NCBI GenBank assembly: GCA_029582265.1
Contig: CM055827.1
Span: 36,632,260 to 36,696,259 of the forward strand
Source of the DNA: Zoroaster sp. YZ-2022
Taxonomy: Eukaryota > Echinodermata > Asteroidea > Forcipulatida > Zoroasteridae
Length of the DNA: 64,000 nt
Direction: 5' to 3'
The notes under the pieces are model-generated. The model worked only from the letters and a program-made list of their open reading frames with translations. It made no database searches and was not told the DNA's origin. Positions within the stretch are counted from its first letter, which is position 1, and each line of letters opens with the position of its first letter. The position numbers and the translations under genes were made by a program. Shown one piece after another: positions 44,815 through 58,400 of the stretch.

Positions 44815-45325
44815 TATACACCCATCACAACTTCTAAGTTCCCCCTAATATTTTTTAGAATATCTCAACAAGTATTGCATGAATTTTAAAAATTCAAAAA
44901 GCAAATGACAGAATGACATGTTCTACACAGCTCGTAATAAAATGGTTGAAATTCAATCATGCATGCACAATTGACAGTGATTTGAATGAAAATTCAGCTG
45001 AAAAAAAAGTTGCAGTACAAAGCATTGCTTCAAGGGCATGTTACACATATAGTTTTCTGTAAGAACTCAGTTATGGAGAATAATGGAGGACCAATTCCAT
45101 ATTAAACTCTTGCTCTACGCTACTAAAACAATGGACATGCATGTTGCATGTTGCTCTTTAAATATTCTTTTCTTATTATGAAACAGCCATCAATACCATT
45201 GTTATTGATGCATGAGTTCTTACAGAAAATTTGCTTTTTGAATTTTTAAAATTCATGCAATACTTGTTGAGATATCCTAAAAAATATTAGGGGGAACTTA
45301 GAAGTTGTGATGGGTGTATAGACAA
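44815..45325. mobile_element. Hairpin MITE with about 90-bp inverted ends
   Basis: TATACACCCATCACAACTTC at the left end and its inverse GAAGTTGTGATGGGTGTATA at the right end extend inward through AATATTTTTTAGAATATCTC and on to AATTTTAAAAATTCAAAAAGC. The roughly 320-bp centre is non-coding. It lies about 225 bases downstream of the paralogue stop codon. Confidence 0.85.
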
Positions 45326-45442
45326 ATTTTCATACATTTTTCATAATCTCTGGAAACAATATAACTAATAGGAAACTTTTCATTCCTTTCTTATCCATTA
45401 AAAACTGCAAGAAAGGGGCTGTTTTAAGACATTAAAACACAG

Positions 45443-45448
45443 TTTATT
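45443..45448 (-). terminator. Candidate poly(A) signal of the paralogue
   Basis: TTTATT on the plus strand, AATAAA on the minus strand, lies about 105 nt after the stop codon at 45550-45552. Confidence 0.4.
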
Positions 45449-45549
45449 TTATACACATAATCAAATACAATGTACAAAAATAAGTATCAAGGAAATAAGA
45501 CATGGGTGATTGAGTGGTTGAGGTGTAATTTTAGTTTTATTTGAGGCAT

Positions 45550-46408
45550 TTATGCATTAGCAGCTGATTGAATTGTTTCACTGACTTGGACTTCCCCCGT
45601 TTCTGTATGGTATACTGCATTGTCAAACCCAACGGTGCAAATATCAAGGGCAGATTTGGATTTACTGAATGAACGAGATACCATGTAGAACACCAACAAC
45701 GCGATGATTAAAACTGCCAAGAGGGAAGCAAGTATGATGCCTACAATTGCTCCTGTTGTGACACCAGTAGATGCTATGAAAGGAAAAAGACAGAATCAGT
45801 AACTGGTTAAGGGACAAGGGCCAAAGTCGATCATGGTACAGCCAAGCCTTTGAGAAGCCTGTCCAGGCCCAGGCTTTTCCCCTGCCTACTGGCCTATATA
45901 ATGAGCTCTGCTTGCCTGGGCTAGGCCCGTTTGCCAAAAGTGCTAACCAAAACCAACAACAACAACATGTGCTAGGCCCTCCAGAAGCCCAGGTTATGTT
46001 GATTGGCAGGTACTGTATCGTTACAGGATTAATACTCACAAAAGACAATTAGGAGGCCAGGTAGCCTAGGCCTGGCCTGGCTTCTCAAAGGCTTGCCTGT
46101 ACCATGACTTTGGCCCTCCTCCCTAAATAGTATTGATTGCTTTATGTGCTGTAAATATGACATCGGTAGATGCTGCGTTTGTGACGTCATTAATGCAATA
46201 CTTTGAAAACACAATGAATACTTTGCCCTAGCATAAAGTAGAGAAACCAGAGTATGGCGTCCTCAGCAGGTCTTGCACGCAGTGGATGGACAAACAATCT
46301 CCTGTTTATACTTACTTTGAGGAGATTTGGTGACTTTACTAGGAAGTGTAACTGGAGAATCAGTCTTCTGTTTGTCAGTTCCTTGACCTGGAGCTGAGGT
46401 GATGGGCG
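45550..46408 (-). other. Paralogue stalk, membrane span and tail
   Basis: Exon 46316-46408 encodes a Pro/Thr/Lys-rich stalk (PITSAPGQGTDKQKTD). Exon 45550-45773 encodes STGVTTGAIVG, a hydrophobic span (IILASLLAVLIIALLVFYMV), basic SRSFSKSKS and a tail with FDNAVY, an FxNxxY motif, then a Glu/Ser-rich end. The arrangement repeats that of the other gene. Confidence 0.87.
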
Positions 46409-49400
46409 CTATAGAAATAGGGCGAAAACAACGAATGAAACATAAGAAAATGTGAAACTTTCATCATCAAGTCTACACAAGTTATCATAATCAGGGATGA
46501 TATTGTGAGAAAATGAAAAGGTAGGAAAAATGTTTGCCATTATCATTAGGCATATACTAGCCTATAGCGGTTTACCTCTATAGCCATGTATAGCAAGGAA
46601 ACTGTTTTTTATCTTGGTATTTACAATAAAATGATATACAAGGAAAGTTTCCATGGTCTGAAGTTAGTTGGAACCCGGTTTCATGGTAGGATTTTCAAAA
46701 TCAAAAGGTAGGATTTATCATGCCTGATAATTATGCTAACGAGGACTGCTCCAATGTAGACAGTATAAGCTATGAAAACAAACTGACTTTATTGAGGTAT
46801 TCCTTTGCAAAATGTTTCAGTCTAATGCCAAATATTGAGCTGTACCTGTATTGAGATGTACAAGATTTGGAATCAATGTCATTCCACTGCCCATTATCAA
46901 GCTACAATTCTCATGTCCCCCTTTCCCTCAGTAGCTACCCCCTTTCCCCACCAAAGCGAACTGACTTACTTTTACACAAACTGACTTACTTTTAGGCATC
47001 TTGCAGACATATGACTTAATCTCTTTACAATCGATATCATTCCACCGCCCATTATTGAGATACATCTCCACACAATTCTCATGTTCCCCGTTCCATTGCC
47101 AACTTGGTTCACCCTCAGCCCAGTTCACATATTCTACTCCTGATTTGTCCTCCCAGGCAAAACCACCTTCATTTCATAAAGAAAACAAACAAAATTTATT
47201 AAGTAGTAATTAGTTCTGAAAAGAACTGGAGGTTACAACTCGACGTTTCGATCAGTATGCTCTGATCATCTTCAATAGAGAATTTCACATGGTGTCGCCG
47301 CAATTAGTCTTACTTATCCTCTTCACCATGCAAAGCTACAAGTTTTACTTAAAAGTTATTAAACACATTTATTATAATATTTTACCAAATTTTTCTAATA
47401 CTGTTTCAAATGTCTGAAATAAAAGCACTCACAGGCCAACTTACCAGCATCTGAGCGATAAAGCCCCATCCATATCGATTCTGTTCGTTTAGTCCCAGTG
47501 CGGATAAACTCATTCTCCTGCATAGAGTGGACAGAAGTTAGCTGACCACCCATGCTGGTGCAATCAAACAGAGCAATGGGCCATTCAACAAGGTCATTAC
47601 CCTCTGGCTGGAAGAAGTAACAGTTGCTACCATATGGGGACCAGTTGTCTGGACAAGTACCGGGTGTATCCGGGTGATCAGTGGGTAATGTAACTGTGTA
47701 GAAATTTCCAATTTGAAAAATTTTAAGTTTTGAAGATGTTTGAAGAACTTAAGATAACAGTATCTCTGTTATGTTTAATGTTAGACCCAGTCCTAGATCT
47801 TAATTTTGGTTGACACTACCAAGTCGGGCAGGTAACTCTAGAAAATTCCCAATCTGATGGAAATTTGACCAGCCATACAATATGTATCACAAAGTGTTAA
47901 TACTTTAAAATGCTATCACCAGCAGTTGTAGTTTAACCTGCCTGATAGAAAATTAACCTGATCATAGCAGGTGGCAATAAGGTTCACCCCTAGGTGGAAC
48001 TTCAAAAATCTGCTTGTTGAGATTCTGTAATTAGGAAATAATGTAGTTACTTCACAAAGTGTTAAATTCAATTCTACAAGACTTACCAGTAGAGTACTTG
48101 CAGATGCCCAAATACAGATCCTCGCATCGTGTATCATTCCAGTTTCCACTAGATTCCATGGCAACGCAGCCTTCTCCAGCCCCTCTGCTGGGTTCACTCC
48201 GCCCCCAATGGGTGTACCAAATAGGCCAGCCATCAACCCACTGGTACATGCCTTTAACCTGTATGTAGAAACAAATAATAAGATATACATTAGCCACAAT
48301 GGTATAAGTCATCAAAACACTTAACAACATAGTGACAGACATATATGGGGGCAGATGCTGGGTAGATATAAAAAGCTTGTACAAGGCAAAAACTATAAAC
48401 TAAAAAGTGCATTAAATGGAAATGATGTTAATCTATATCCAGGATGATCAGAAAGGGATAGGTGCATACCCCCTCCCCTTAATCACCCTGGATCTTCAAC
48501 CCACCTACAGCATCACAAAGGGCATGCCTCTATTCAAAACAATATAAAAGGTGAATGTTGCATCTTAATGGCATCTGGCATTTCTGAGAACATTATGAAT
48601 ATTCATCACATAATAATTTAAATAAATTTTTGGAAACAACTAAAAGTGTAGCCCTGAAAGCTAAAGCTCTTGCAGTATTTCAGTTGAGGTTAAAATCAAG
48701 TTCATTTGGTAAAATCACCTTGTCCAAGTTTAATTCTTAAGAAACCAATACCTTAAACCAATACCTTATCATCAACCAAACCGATCCAAACTGGCATCCC
48801 ACCATTTTCATGAAGTAACGTCTCAACAAATGCTTGCTCGTATGAATCCATTATGCTGGCCAAGTACATGTTGTGTTTCTTACACTCGCTGTTAGCATCG
48901 CTAAACTTCATGGGTGTTGAGAGGACATTGAAGCAGCTAGTTCCGTAGTTGCTATAGCCTGATCGGCAAGGGTTGATTGGAGTTAAAGGATAGGAAAAGG
49001 CCGGATCTGTAGGAAGGTACAAATTATAAATAATTTTCTTTTCATATAATAATGTTGGGTTGGGGAAAACAACTCCAAACATCTGTGTAAGATGTGTAGA
49101 GAGGAATTTGATGGGGGTTGGAGGGGGTCATTCAAATAGCTGTCACTAATATATATTTTTTCAAATACCCATATAATTCAACAATTTCCAAGTTTTTCAT
49201 CTTTTTTTATTTTTCTAGCTACTCACCGACGTATGATTGGCAAATGTAGCCATTCAGCTTGGAGCAGCTAACATCATTCCATTCTCCTGCTGAAGTTGAA
49301 TCATAAAGCATCTCTGCACAGTCCTCCTAAAACATCAACAAAATTGACATTAAGATGAAGGCCAGACTGGTCACGAGTCAATCAGTATCTTCAACTTAAA

Positions 49401-52400
49401 TATCATGTAACTTATACAAAAACAATTAAACAAGTATTTTACCAATTCTTCTGAGAAATATGTGATAATTTAAGTCAAGAACATTGAAGAACTAGAGCCA
49501 ATTCCACATAGCTGTTAGGAAAAATAATTGCTAAGCAAATATTTTTGTTAAGCAATAAAATGTAGACAACCAGCCAAAGTATATACATTTTGCATGACAG
49601 TTTGGTTGGTAAAAATAAACCTTGCTAAGCAAATTTCTATGTTAAGCAGTTCTATTAAATTGAGCCCAGAAGCTATATAAGTAGATAATGTGTACCTCAT
49701 TATTGGCCTCATTGGGTTCCCCTGAGCCCCAGTTAGTGAAGTCCACTGCTGTCCCATCTATCCAAACAAACTGAGAGTTTATGGTGAGATCACTAAGTCC
49801 AATCCACATACGGTAGTCTAGACCCTTCAGTTTAGTCGTAAGGAATGCTGGAATGAAAAGAAGTGACTTGACATTGTTTGATAAGAACATCGATCAATAA
49901 CTGATGATCTGAGACAAACAAAATTCAGGGAGGTTTTGTGATAATATCACAATATTAATGCAATATCATTTTCCAGGAGATGTGAATTGCCTTCAAAAGT
50001 TTAAAAAGCACTGCAGTGTTTACTGTCATTCCAGAGTCATCTGGCAAACATCTTTTCTTTCATGATAAGTGTTCTACACTTAATATTAATACACACTACC
50101 TCCAGCTTAACACCTCTGTGATTATCTTGTTTATTTCTCTTTTGTAGACCCCACCTAAGTAAAAAATAATAATAATTGTGATCAGGACTCACCTTGCAGA
50201 GGTGCTGAGTGAAGGATAGCCAGTCTGCTCCCTGGTATTGCCTCACACGCCTCCCTCGCATCCTCCCAACTCTTCCTTTCTGCCTCCTCCTTGCCATAGA
50301 ATGTATAACACCAGTTATCAAATCTAGCAGCTCCAGATGGACAGTTACCAGTGGGTGCTGCTGTTGGTGCCCTGGTAATGGGATCAACAGAGTTGACTTG
50401 TTTCCTGCAGATGAAGTTCTTATCGATGCCACAGTTGGCATCATTCCATTTGCCGTCTGAATGTGTCACAAGAAGAAAGTAATTATTGCATGAGTTATAA
50501 GCACTTTATCTATACAGAGCTTTCATTCGCTGCTATAGTCGAGGTCAACCAATGGGAATGCACTGTATGTGAGCCAATGAGAGACCTTCTTTTGACATCA
50601 GCGAGGGCGCCCTTTGGACTGACATCATTATGCTTTTAATGAATTCTGTCCTTAATCAGTTTCAAAATTTGTTTCTTCATTATGTTGGCCTTGAAAAGAA
50701 ATTACGACTAATTCACCTTTTCCACTATACTCACAAAAAATAGAGAAGGGAATTTTAGCTTGCGAGGGGGGATGTTGCAGGGTTACCCCTATACCCTATA
50801 ACTTTTAGAACACTGCAAGTGCCTTGAGCTTTTCAGTGGTTTTCACTCTGAGATGACATTTGACCTGACCCTCTTGTACGTATAACAGCTCAAGACACAT
50901 GCATGCACTAGGGGCCATGCTTACAAGCTTTGCTTCTTAATGGGTCCGTCTACGGTAATACTCCTCTTCATAAATATGTATCTTGAATGTATTCTGTATT
51001 AATTTGTTTTACTGTGGAAAATAAATGAACCTTGAACCTTGAACCTTGAACCTTGAACGAACAAGGGTATCTGTCACTTACCTCCTATATACATCTCAGC
51101 ACATTGCTCTTCACCATTATAATCATTAGGTTCACCATCAACCCAGTACTCAAAGTCAACAGGACTATCATCAGACCAACTAATAAAGCAATAAAAACAT
51201 GAAACATAGATTACTCACCTGTGGATATCATATACTTAAAAGAAGTGTTCCAACAATCCTAAATGATATACAATCAAATGACCTATGTCATAGTCTCAAC
51301 CATTAAATGTGAACCGCTCTGGCAAAACCCGAAATTTCTCGGCATTTACCATAATGCGTAACGGTCATGAAAAGGTCAAAAACTCACCCCAGGGACCAGT
51401 TTGAGATTTTCATGTCACCATATAAAGTTAGAGCATTTTCTCTAGATTTTGATGGAAAAAGAAAAATCCTGAAACGTTGTTGGGAACATTGTTATTTTTC
51501 ACGATAAATTTGGGAGTTCACTCTGAAAAGTTGGGTCCAAGTTTAGGGTTTTGCCAGAGGCAGTCACAAATGTGCTGGAATAACTTTCCATTCAAGCCAC
51601 TGAGTGTGTTTAAATAATGTACAAAAACAATGACCTTTAGCATAAATATTTGAGGGACTTCTTCAACATTTGTAGAATTTGTTTTAACTTACAAGTATTT
51701 TCCTTCAATTTCATATTCTCTGATCCCAATCCAATGAGAATTAACTGTCAGGCCAGTGACCTGTCAACAAAATAATAATACAAATTTCATAAAAATGTCA
51801 AATAAAATTACACAATTAATGTAAAGTAAAAAAAACAAGGAGTAAAGTACCCGGCTGTTAATGAACCTTTGTTCGTCCATTCCATGAATAGACACCAGAT
51901 GTCCGCCTTTCTGATTGCACCACTGTTCGGCATCATGCCAGCTCTTACGCCTGCCTTCTTCATTAGTAGAACTGAAATAATAGCATGAGTCACCCGTCAG
52001 CAACCAGTCAGAATCAGTCGGACATGCCGGATCTGAAACAATATAAAAAAAAATAAAAATTAAGAAACAAACAAAAACTTTGATAAACACTCATGCTTTT
52101 TTTATGAGTTACATTTTCAATTCATTGCATAAAAATAAGCAAAATTATCTACAAGGGGGCAGAGGCATCTTAAAGGAGTCCAAAATCTAACATTTATCCT
52201 TTCACAGTGGTGTCTGCGAGTGAGTGATAATTCGTGTCCCCCACCCCCCTTACAAACTTAAACATTTTCTTTCTGTCCTTTTTAGAACTGAACAAAAATG
52301 ATCAGTTGAAATAACAAGTACAGGAACTGTTTGTTTTGCCAAAGTGTGTGTCTTGCCAAGAACTCTCTCATCAGCAGTCTCTTCGCTCAATATCTTGTTG

Positions 52401-55400
52401 CTGATCTTAAGGTGCCATCTTTGTCCAACACTGCCCTCGATCAGTGTGACCAGCATGATTAGATTTCCTTCCTACTTGAACTTGTTTCATTCACTGATTC
52501 ATCCTCTCCGGTAATTTATAGTCTTGGCTTTCTACAATCGAGACTTGATTTGGCACAAGCTTCAAGATTTGTGCCAAACTGTTTGCATAGTGAGAGAATG
52601 AAACACACAGCAGTAATTGGAATATTGCAATTTTCTTTGTAGAAAGGAAAAAAGTAATATGCACAATTCATTGCAGACCTTTATATCATCTTCAAAATAA
52701 TAATTTTTAAATATGACAGATTTTAATTATTCTTTTGCAATCTTTTCCTGATGCATGGTATACTTACATTCAGGAGCAACTGTTGTGAATGGTATATCAC
52801 CTGTAACACAACCAAACAAATACAGGATTAACAATTTTACAATGTCTAGCAGTAGCAGCAAATTCTACGATTTGTGCAAATGATTTGCCGAAATTGAACA
52901 ACTTTCAATGACGTCATTAAGTTTATTTTGCACTTGCATTCAGCTGTTCAATAAAACAGTCTTAATTGTCTGTAGCTTTTTATGAAAATGTGCCTGTAAA
53001 AGCAAATATGTGACAATTAATGTGACAGTATTTACTGACAAATTAAACATTTACTAAAAGATGACTACCATGTAAAGATGTCTCACCAAAGTTTGTTGTA
53101 TAAAAATTAAAGTTCTCTGTCTTTCCTACTGACTTTATCGTTGTCGGTTCTGGTGATGCCGTAGTACCAGGAACCTTATTTGGTAACCCAACCAAATCTT
53201 TTACTGTCATCCCATAAATAAATGGTATGTTTGTGTTGATGGCAGTTGTGTATGTATTCCCATCTTGAACTTGTTTCAGAGTCATAAAAGATTTTGTTTG
53301 TGCCACAACCAATGAAGGTTTTAGGTATAAAGTCATTCCAATGATGAGCAAATTGTGTATCAAAGTAGTTGATAGAAAGTGCCATCTGTAGGGACGTAAA
53401 CTCAATTGTAGTTTTCCAGGCATGTTCACGGGCAAGTTTCAAAGGAGTCCTGTTACCATGGAGACAACTGCCATTAGATACCTTAGCACTTTCACATCAT
53501 ATACGCCTTAAAAATTATCTTCCTCAAAAGCGTTGCTAGCTTGTGTGTCAAGTTATTCTTCTGGAACATTCCTTAAAAATAATCTGACAAAATATCTCCA
53601 TCAAGAGTGTTGTTATCTCCTCACTAAATCAAGCCTCTTTGTGGATTATTTGCTATCTTTCCTCCATCTCATTATAATTCAATATAAATCTTGATAAAAA
53701 CTTTTTCTTTGCATGTTCCATCAGAATCACCACATCAAAATGTCAATTTCCAAAGTTCCATCACCTGGCATAGCTTCTCTGTCAGGGGGTGCATGAAGGC
53801 TCTATTCTTGGACCACCATAGCTTTAAGTTGCTAATCAATCACATCACCTGCAACTACACAGACGTCTGTGAAGTATCAAATCATTGCACTGTCAAAACC
53901 GCAAGCCAATAATTCTAGAAGTTTTAAAAGTTGTCTTCATAAGCCAATAAAATCTATCCTGAACCATGTTATCCAATGACATAATCTAACCCGACGAGTT
54001 ATATTGGGAACATGTGTGGATGTAGAGGAGGGTATATTCCTCTCCGGCCTCAGAGTGTAGCTTTCATAGTAAGCGATGATGGTTTTTTTCAACATCCTGC
54101 TCATCTCAAAGCTGTATGGACGGATTCGGCACTGTGAGTGTACATCCTGTGAGCTAACAAGGTAGTTCCGATGTGACGACATAACAAGATCCGGTGACTT
54201 GGTGAACGTACATCTGCCAGGCCATCCCGCATTATCAATCAAGTAGTTATGAATCACCCGCAATAAATGACAGGCTCAAAGGGGTATTAAACTGAACAAG
54301 TTCAAATTTAAATTTGATCTCCATCTGATCACAGTGTTTTGTCTTTACACAACGAGCATATCCAGTTGGGATTGCTTTAACTCAGTTGTCAACTTTGATT
54401 ATGTGATGAACTTTGCTTTATTTGAATCCAAGTAAATAACTTCAACAGTATAGGCCTACTTTTAAAAGAAGATAACTGCTTAATATTATGTTTTATGACT
54501 ACTTAAACAATAATTTGTCTTCTCATTACGCTCAATAACTTGTCTTTTCTCAAACACTACCTCAAATTTGATTAATTTAAATGTTGCTAAACAAATCTTT
54601 ATTTATTGATTAGCATATCATCCTTACATTTGGGACCAAAGATGGTGCCCTGGGGAACCTCAATGACAAAGCATTAAAAGTTAAACTTTATTTTAATTCC
54701 TACATACCATAAGGCCTCATACAGATGAAAGCCCTGAGAGAGGTACATTCTAAGTCATTCCAGAGTTGATTGTCTTTAAGGACTACACAGTCTTCACCGT
54801 TACCATAATCATTGGGTTCATTTATACCCCACAGAGATCTGTAGAAAGTGATGAATGTAATAAAAGGAAAAATAAATTGGTGATAAAACAGGTTTGGAGG
54901 TCCCTCTACCCTCCATTAAGCTCATTATTCTTACTGTAAATTCATTTTGGGAAAACATTTTTGTTCCGATTTGTGATAAATATGAGGAGATGAACTGCAT
55001 AGTAAACTTCTTTTTATTATTGGACCAATTACTGGAAATCAGGTTGGTCTAATCAAGCAAGTCAGGTGAGAACAATCACCAATACACATTTTGTTGAATG
55101 GAGGAATCAAAAGTACAGATCATTCTTACGTCAATCTTGAGTCAAGTTCAGAGTTATCCGTCCAGGTGAAGTGACCTTCATTGGTCATATCATGAAGACC
55201 TATGTAGTGTTCATCACTGCTGGCTTTTATAATCATGTTTGCTAGCCATGCCTAGTAACAGATAATAAAGTTAATATTTGCACAACATCATAGAAAAGAC
55301 GATTTCAAAAATGATGACCTCTTTGTTAAAGGGAAGGGTAATGATTACAAAATTACTGAACATACTGACATACTGAACATTCTTACGTTTAGTTCCAGAC

Positions 55401-58400
55401 TGGAAATTTTAGCTAGATCTCCTTGAGTGCTTTGACAAGTCAGTCTTGCATCATTCCATGTCTGTAAGTCCAGCATAAGTCGATAGCAATGACCTTGACG
55501 CAACAGCCAGCCATCAGGACAGAGCACTGTGGAGAACAAAATGAAGTAGTAACAACTTTGATAAAGTCTGGCATTCTCCTGAAGACAATCAGAGCATATT
55601 GATCAAAACGTCAAGTTGTAACCTCCAGTTCTTTTCAGAACTAATTACTATTCAATTGAGAATTTTACATTGAGAGTGTCACCGCAAACAGTCTTTATTT
55701 ACTTATAGAGTCTTAGGCCAATTATTCTAGACATGCAGCCATTCATCATGGCAAGCCCATTCATCAAGAAGTTAAGACTTCTGCACGAGTAAGCAGAAAT
55801 CATGGATTGAGAAACTGCAAATGACATTTTGAAAATTTCTCAGAAACCTGCTGAAATGTTCTTAAACATTCACAGGTTGGCTTTTAGAAATATTTCTTGA
55901 TTTTCCTAAAGTTTATGGAGTGTCATGGCTAAGCGTTCTGGTGTTCTCAGAATGTGGGTTCGAATTCCAGCCTGACTGCTCTGGCAAGACACTTAATCAA
56001 TTGCTTTGTCCTTTAGATGGGACGTTAAACCATAGGTCATGTTTAATAGGTTATTCAAATAATGCACGTAAAAGAACCCAGAACACTTATTGTGGAAGAG
56101 TAGGGGTTTACCCCGGTGTTTCTGGTTCACATAGCAAGTGTGGTTACAGGTTTCCTCAGGCCTCCAAGCTACAGTGCTTTAGTGTGATTTTGAGGAATCC
56201 TTGGTTTCATTACCAGAAATGTATAATAATAATAAAAAGTATGATTGCACATAACAGCATTTAATCAAAAGAATATTTCAACTTTTCTAGGTTCTTTAAG
56301 ATGCATACCTATGGGTCTCTGGCATACAAATGGTTTGTTGTAGGTGCAACTAACATCATTCCATCTACCGTCGCCATTCAAGATAGTACAGTCCTCTCCA
56401 GCATCTCCATGGTTATCTGGTTGGCCGTTATCCCAAAGAGTTCTACGGAAACAATAAATCAAACATTTTAAAAGCAATAAACATATTAAAGTTGAAGCTT
56501 AGTCACCAGATTTGCAAAAGCCAAAACTTGCCACTGAATTCAGTGCAACAAAACTCTTAATTGATGAACATCTTGCATCAGGATAATTACATATCATAAT
56601 TCTTTCAAATAAAATTCGCCCAAATCACGGAAGTTTCATTTTTCAAATAGTGATAATAACAAGTAGTGTCCTATGTCTGGTTTGCTTTCTACCACAGTGT
56701 TGTCTTTTGTCTTCTTAAGAACTAATATGTCATCTTCTCTGCACAGGTTTCTTCATGCTAACTAGCTAAGTGCTAAATAAACACTTAACTAGTTATAAAA
56801 ATAATAATATCATGGAGGAACATCCCTGGGGGATGGGGTATATATTTAATTTAAGGTGATCGTCCATAAGATCATCGATCCCCTACCCCTCACTTTTGGG
56901 CTCAGTAAAAAAATGAACAAACTCCTTAGTAACACTTATTACAAAATTTAAAAATGATTAAGGAGTACCACTGTTTCAAAATTTGTAAAAGAAATTCCCA
57001 AATTTGGGGATGGGTTTAGGATGGGGTCATGTTCAGGGGTCATGTTCAGGGGTCATGTTCAGGGATAGACATTTTGCATTATCCCCTTCTTTAACAACAA
57101 ATTTACACCATTGAAATAACTAGGATGACTATAACCTGGGGTGGGATTTGACAAAAGTAAAGAATCCTGAAAAATGGGTAGCTGGCCTGGGTCTCCCTTT
57201 GGTCTAGAGGACAAAGCCCCCTGAACCTCCCGGATGTTTCATTTTTGGAGGATTTACAGACTCTCCACATCCCCACCAACAAGAAACTAGAGGTTTGGAC
57301 ACAATACAGGCTACTTCTCTTCTTTCAAGAGCGTTTTGAGTCAAAGGGAGATTTGTAACAAATCCTGAGAAATTACAGGCCTGTATAACTTACTCAAGGT
57401 CTGAATTCAGTGAAGTGCCATCAACCCAGGTAAACAGTCCTTCATCAGATAAATCATGAAGTCCTATCCAATGGTTGTCACCTGTGGCAGCCACATAATC
57501 GGTAAGCCATGTCTGAAAAGTAAAGCAAAAAATCTTTTGAAACCTCTAAACTACTAAAGTTTGGGTCTGATGAGAAGGTAGGATGGAAAGTTAAGGAACA
57601 ATAGACCTCCATCATTCAGCGGCCATTTTTATTTTTCTTGGACAAAAGACAATATTGGACAATAGACTGGTCAAAGACTTACTGGTATGATCATTGTCTA
57701 ACATTAAAAAAATATGAAAAAGATGGCAGCAGGTTCATACAGGTCTACTTCAAATGAATATTTCTCATTAAAATCTAGCCTTAGCATGCAAACAAACTAC
57801 GGTTTAGGGTAATTCTTTAACAAATCAACAATAATAAAGTGAAGCATAATTTACAATACTCACCCATCACATCAGAAAATTGTTAAAAAATTGCGTTCAC
57901 CGACATCGACAGCTGATATCGAAATATTACAGATCTCAAGTATAGTGTACGGTGTGTATGTACTTTATTTTAGTATTTTAGTGGGTAGGGCAGGATGGAC
58001 AACACAATTTCATAAAGCCACTAAGCAGAACAAATGGGTTACCAGGTTTTGTCAGTTACCAGCTAATTTTTCTAAAACAAGTGACAACTTTGGCTGGTTG
58101 TCTGCTGTAAACTGCTTAGCAAAAATGTGTGTTAGCTTAGTAGCTCTATGAAATCGAACCCTGGAAAAACTCCCTAGCAACAGTCACCCAACTCTGCAAT
58201 ATCACTGTTCCTTTGGTCTTACGTTCATATCAAAGTTCGTTATAATGGCTAGATCAGCCTCATCTGCCAAACATGTTGTTCTTGCATCATTGTAGTTCAA
58301 CAATTGTGGCTGGACTAAGTAGCACATGTCGTCGTATATCCTCCATCCATCTGAACATCCCATTACTGAACGAGACAAGAAAGTAAGAGATTTATACAAA

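Larger units (their letters stand above)
39516..45549. other. Spacer between the two lectin genes
   Basis: No gene is supported. The first 400 bases should hold the promoter and 5' UTR of the 12225-39515 gene. A foldback element fills 39931-43518, a degenerate SINE about 43610-43800, a duplicated segment 44239-44412 and a hairpin element 44815-45325. The last 230 bases include the 3' UTR of the upstream paralogue. Confidence 0.65.
56309..58365 (-). other. Paralogue CTLD d, extra domain
   Basis: Exons 58223-58365 (CSDGWRIYDDMCYLV, DLAIITNFDMN), 57394-57512 (HWIGLHDLSDEGLFTW) and 56309-56442 (LWDNGQPDNHGDAGEDC, RWNDVSC, FVCQRP). It is QPD-type. Phases 1-0, 0-2, 2-1 equal those of CTLD1 in the other gene and of CTLD e, so d and e probably arose by duplication of a CTLD1-like cassette. 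Confidence 0.86.

Noticed and set aside
45662..46048. 128-codon minus-strand frame across the last paralogue intron
   Set aside because: It runs in another frame through the membrane exon and a hairpin element; the real membrane exon frame gives the span and FxNxxY tail.
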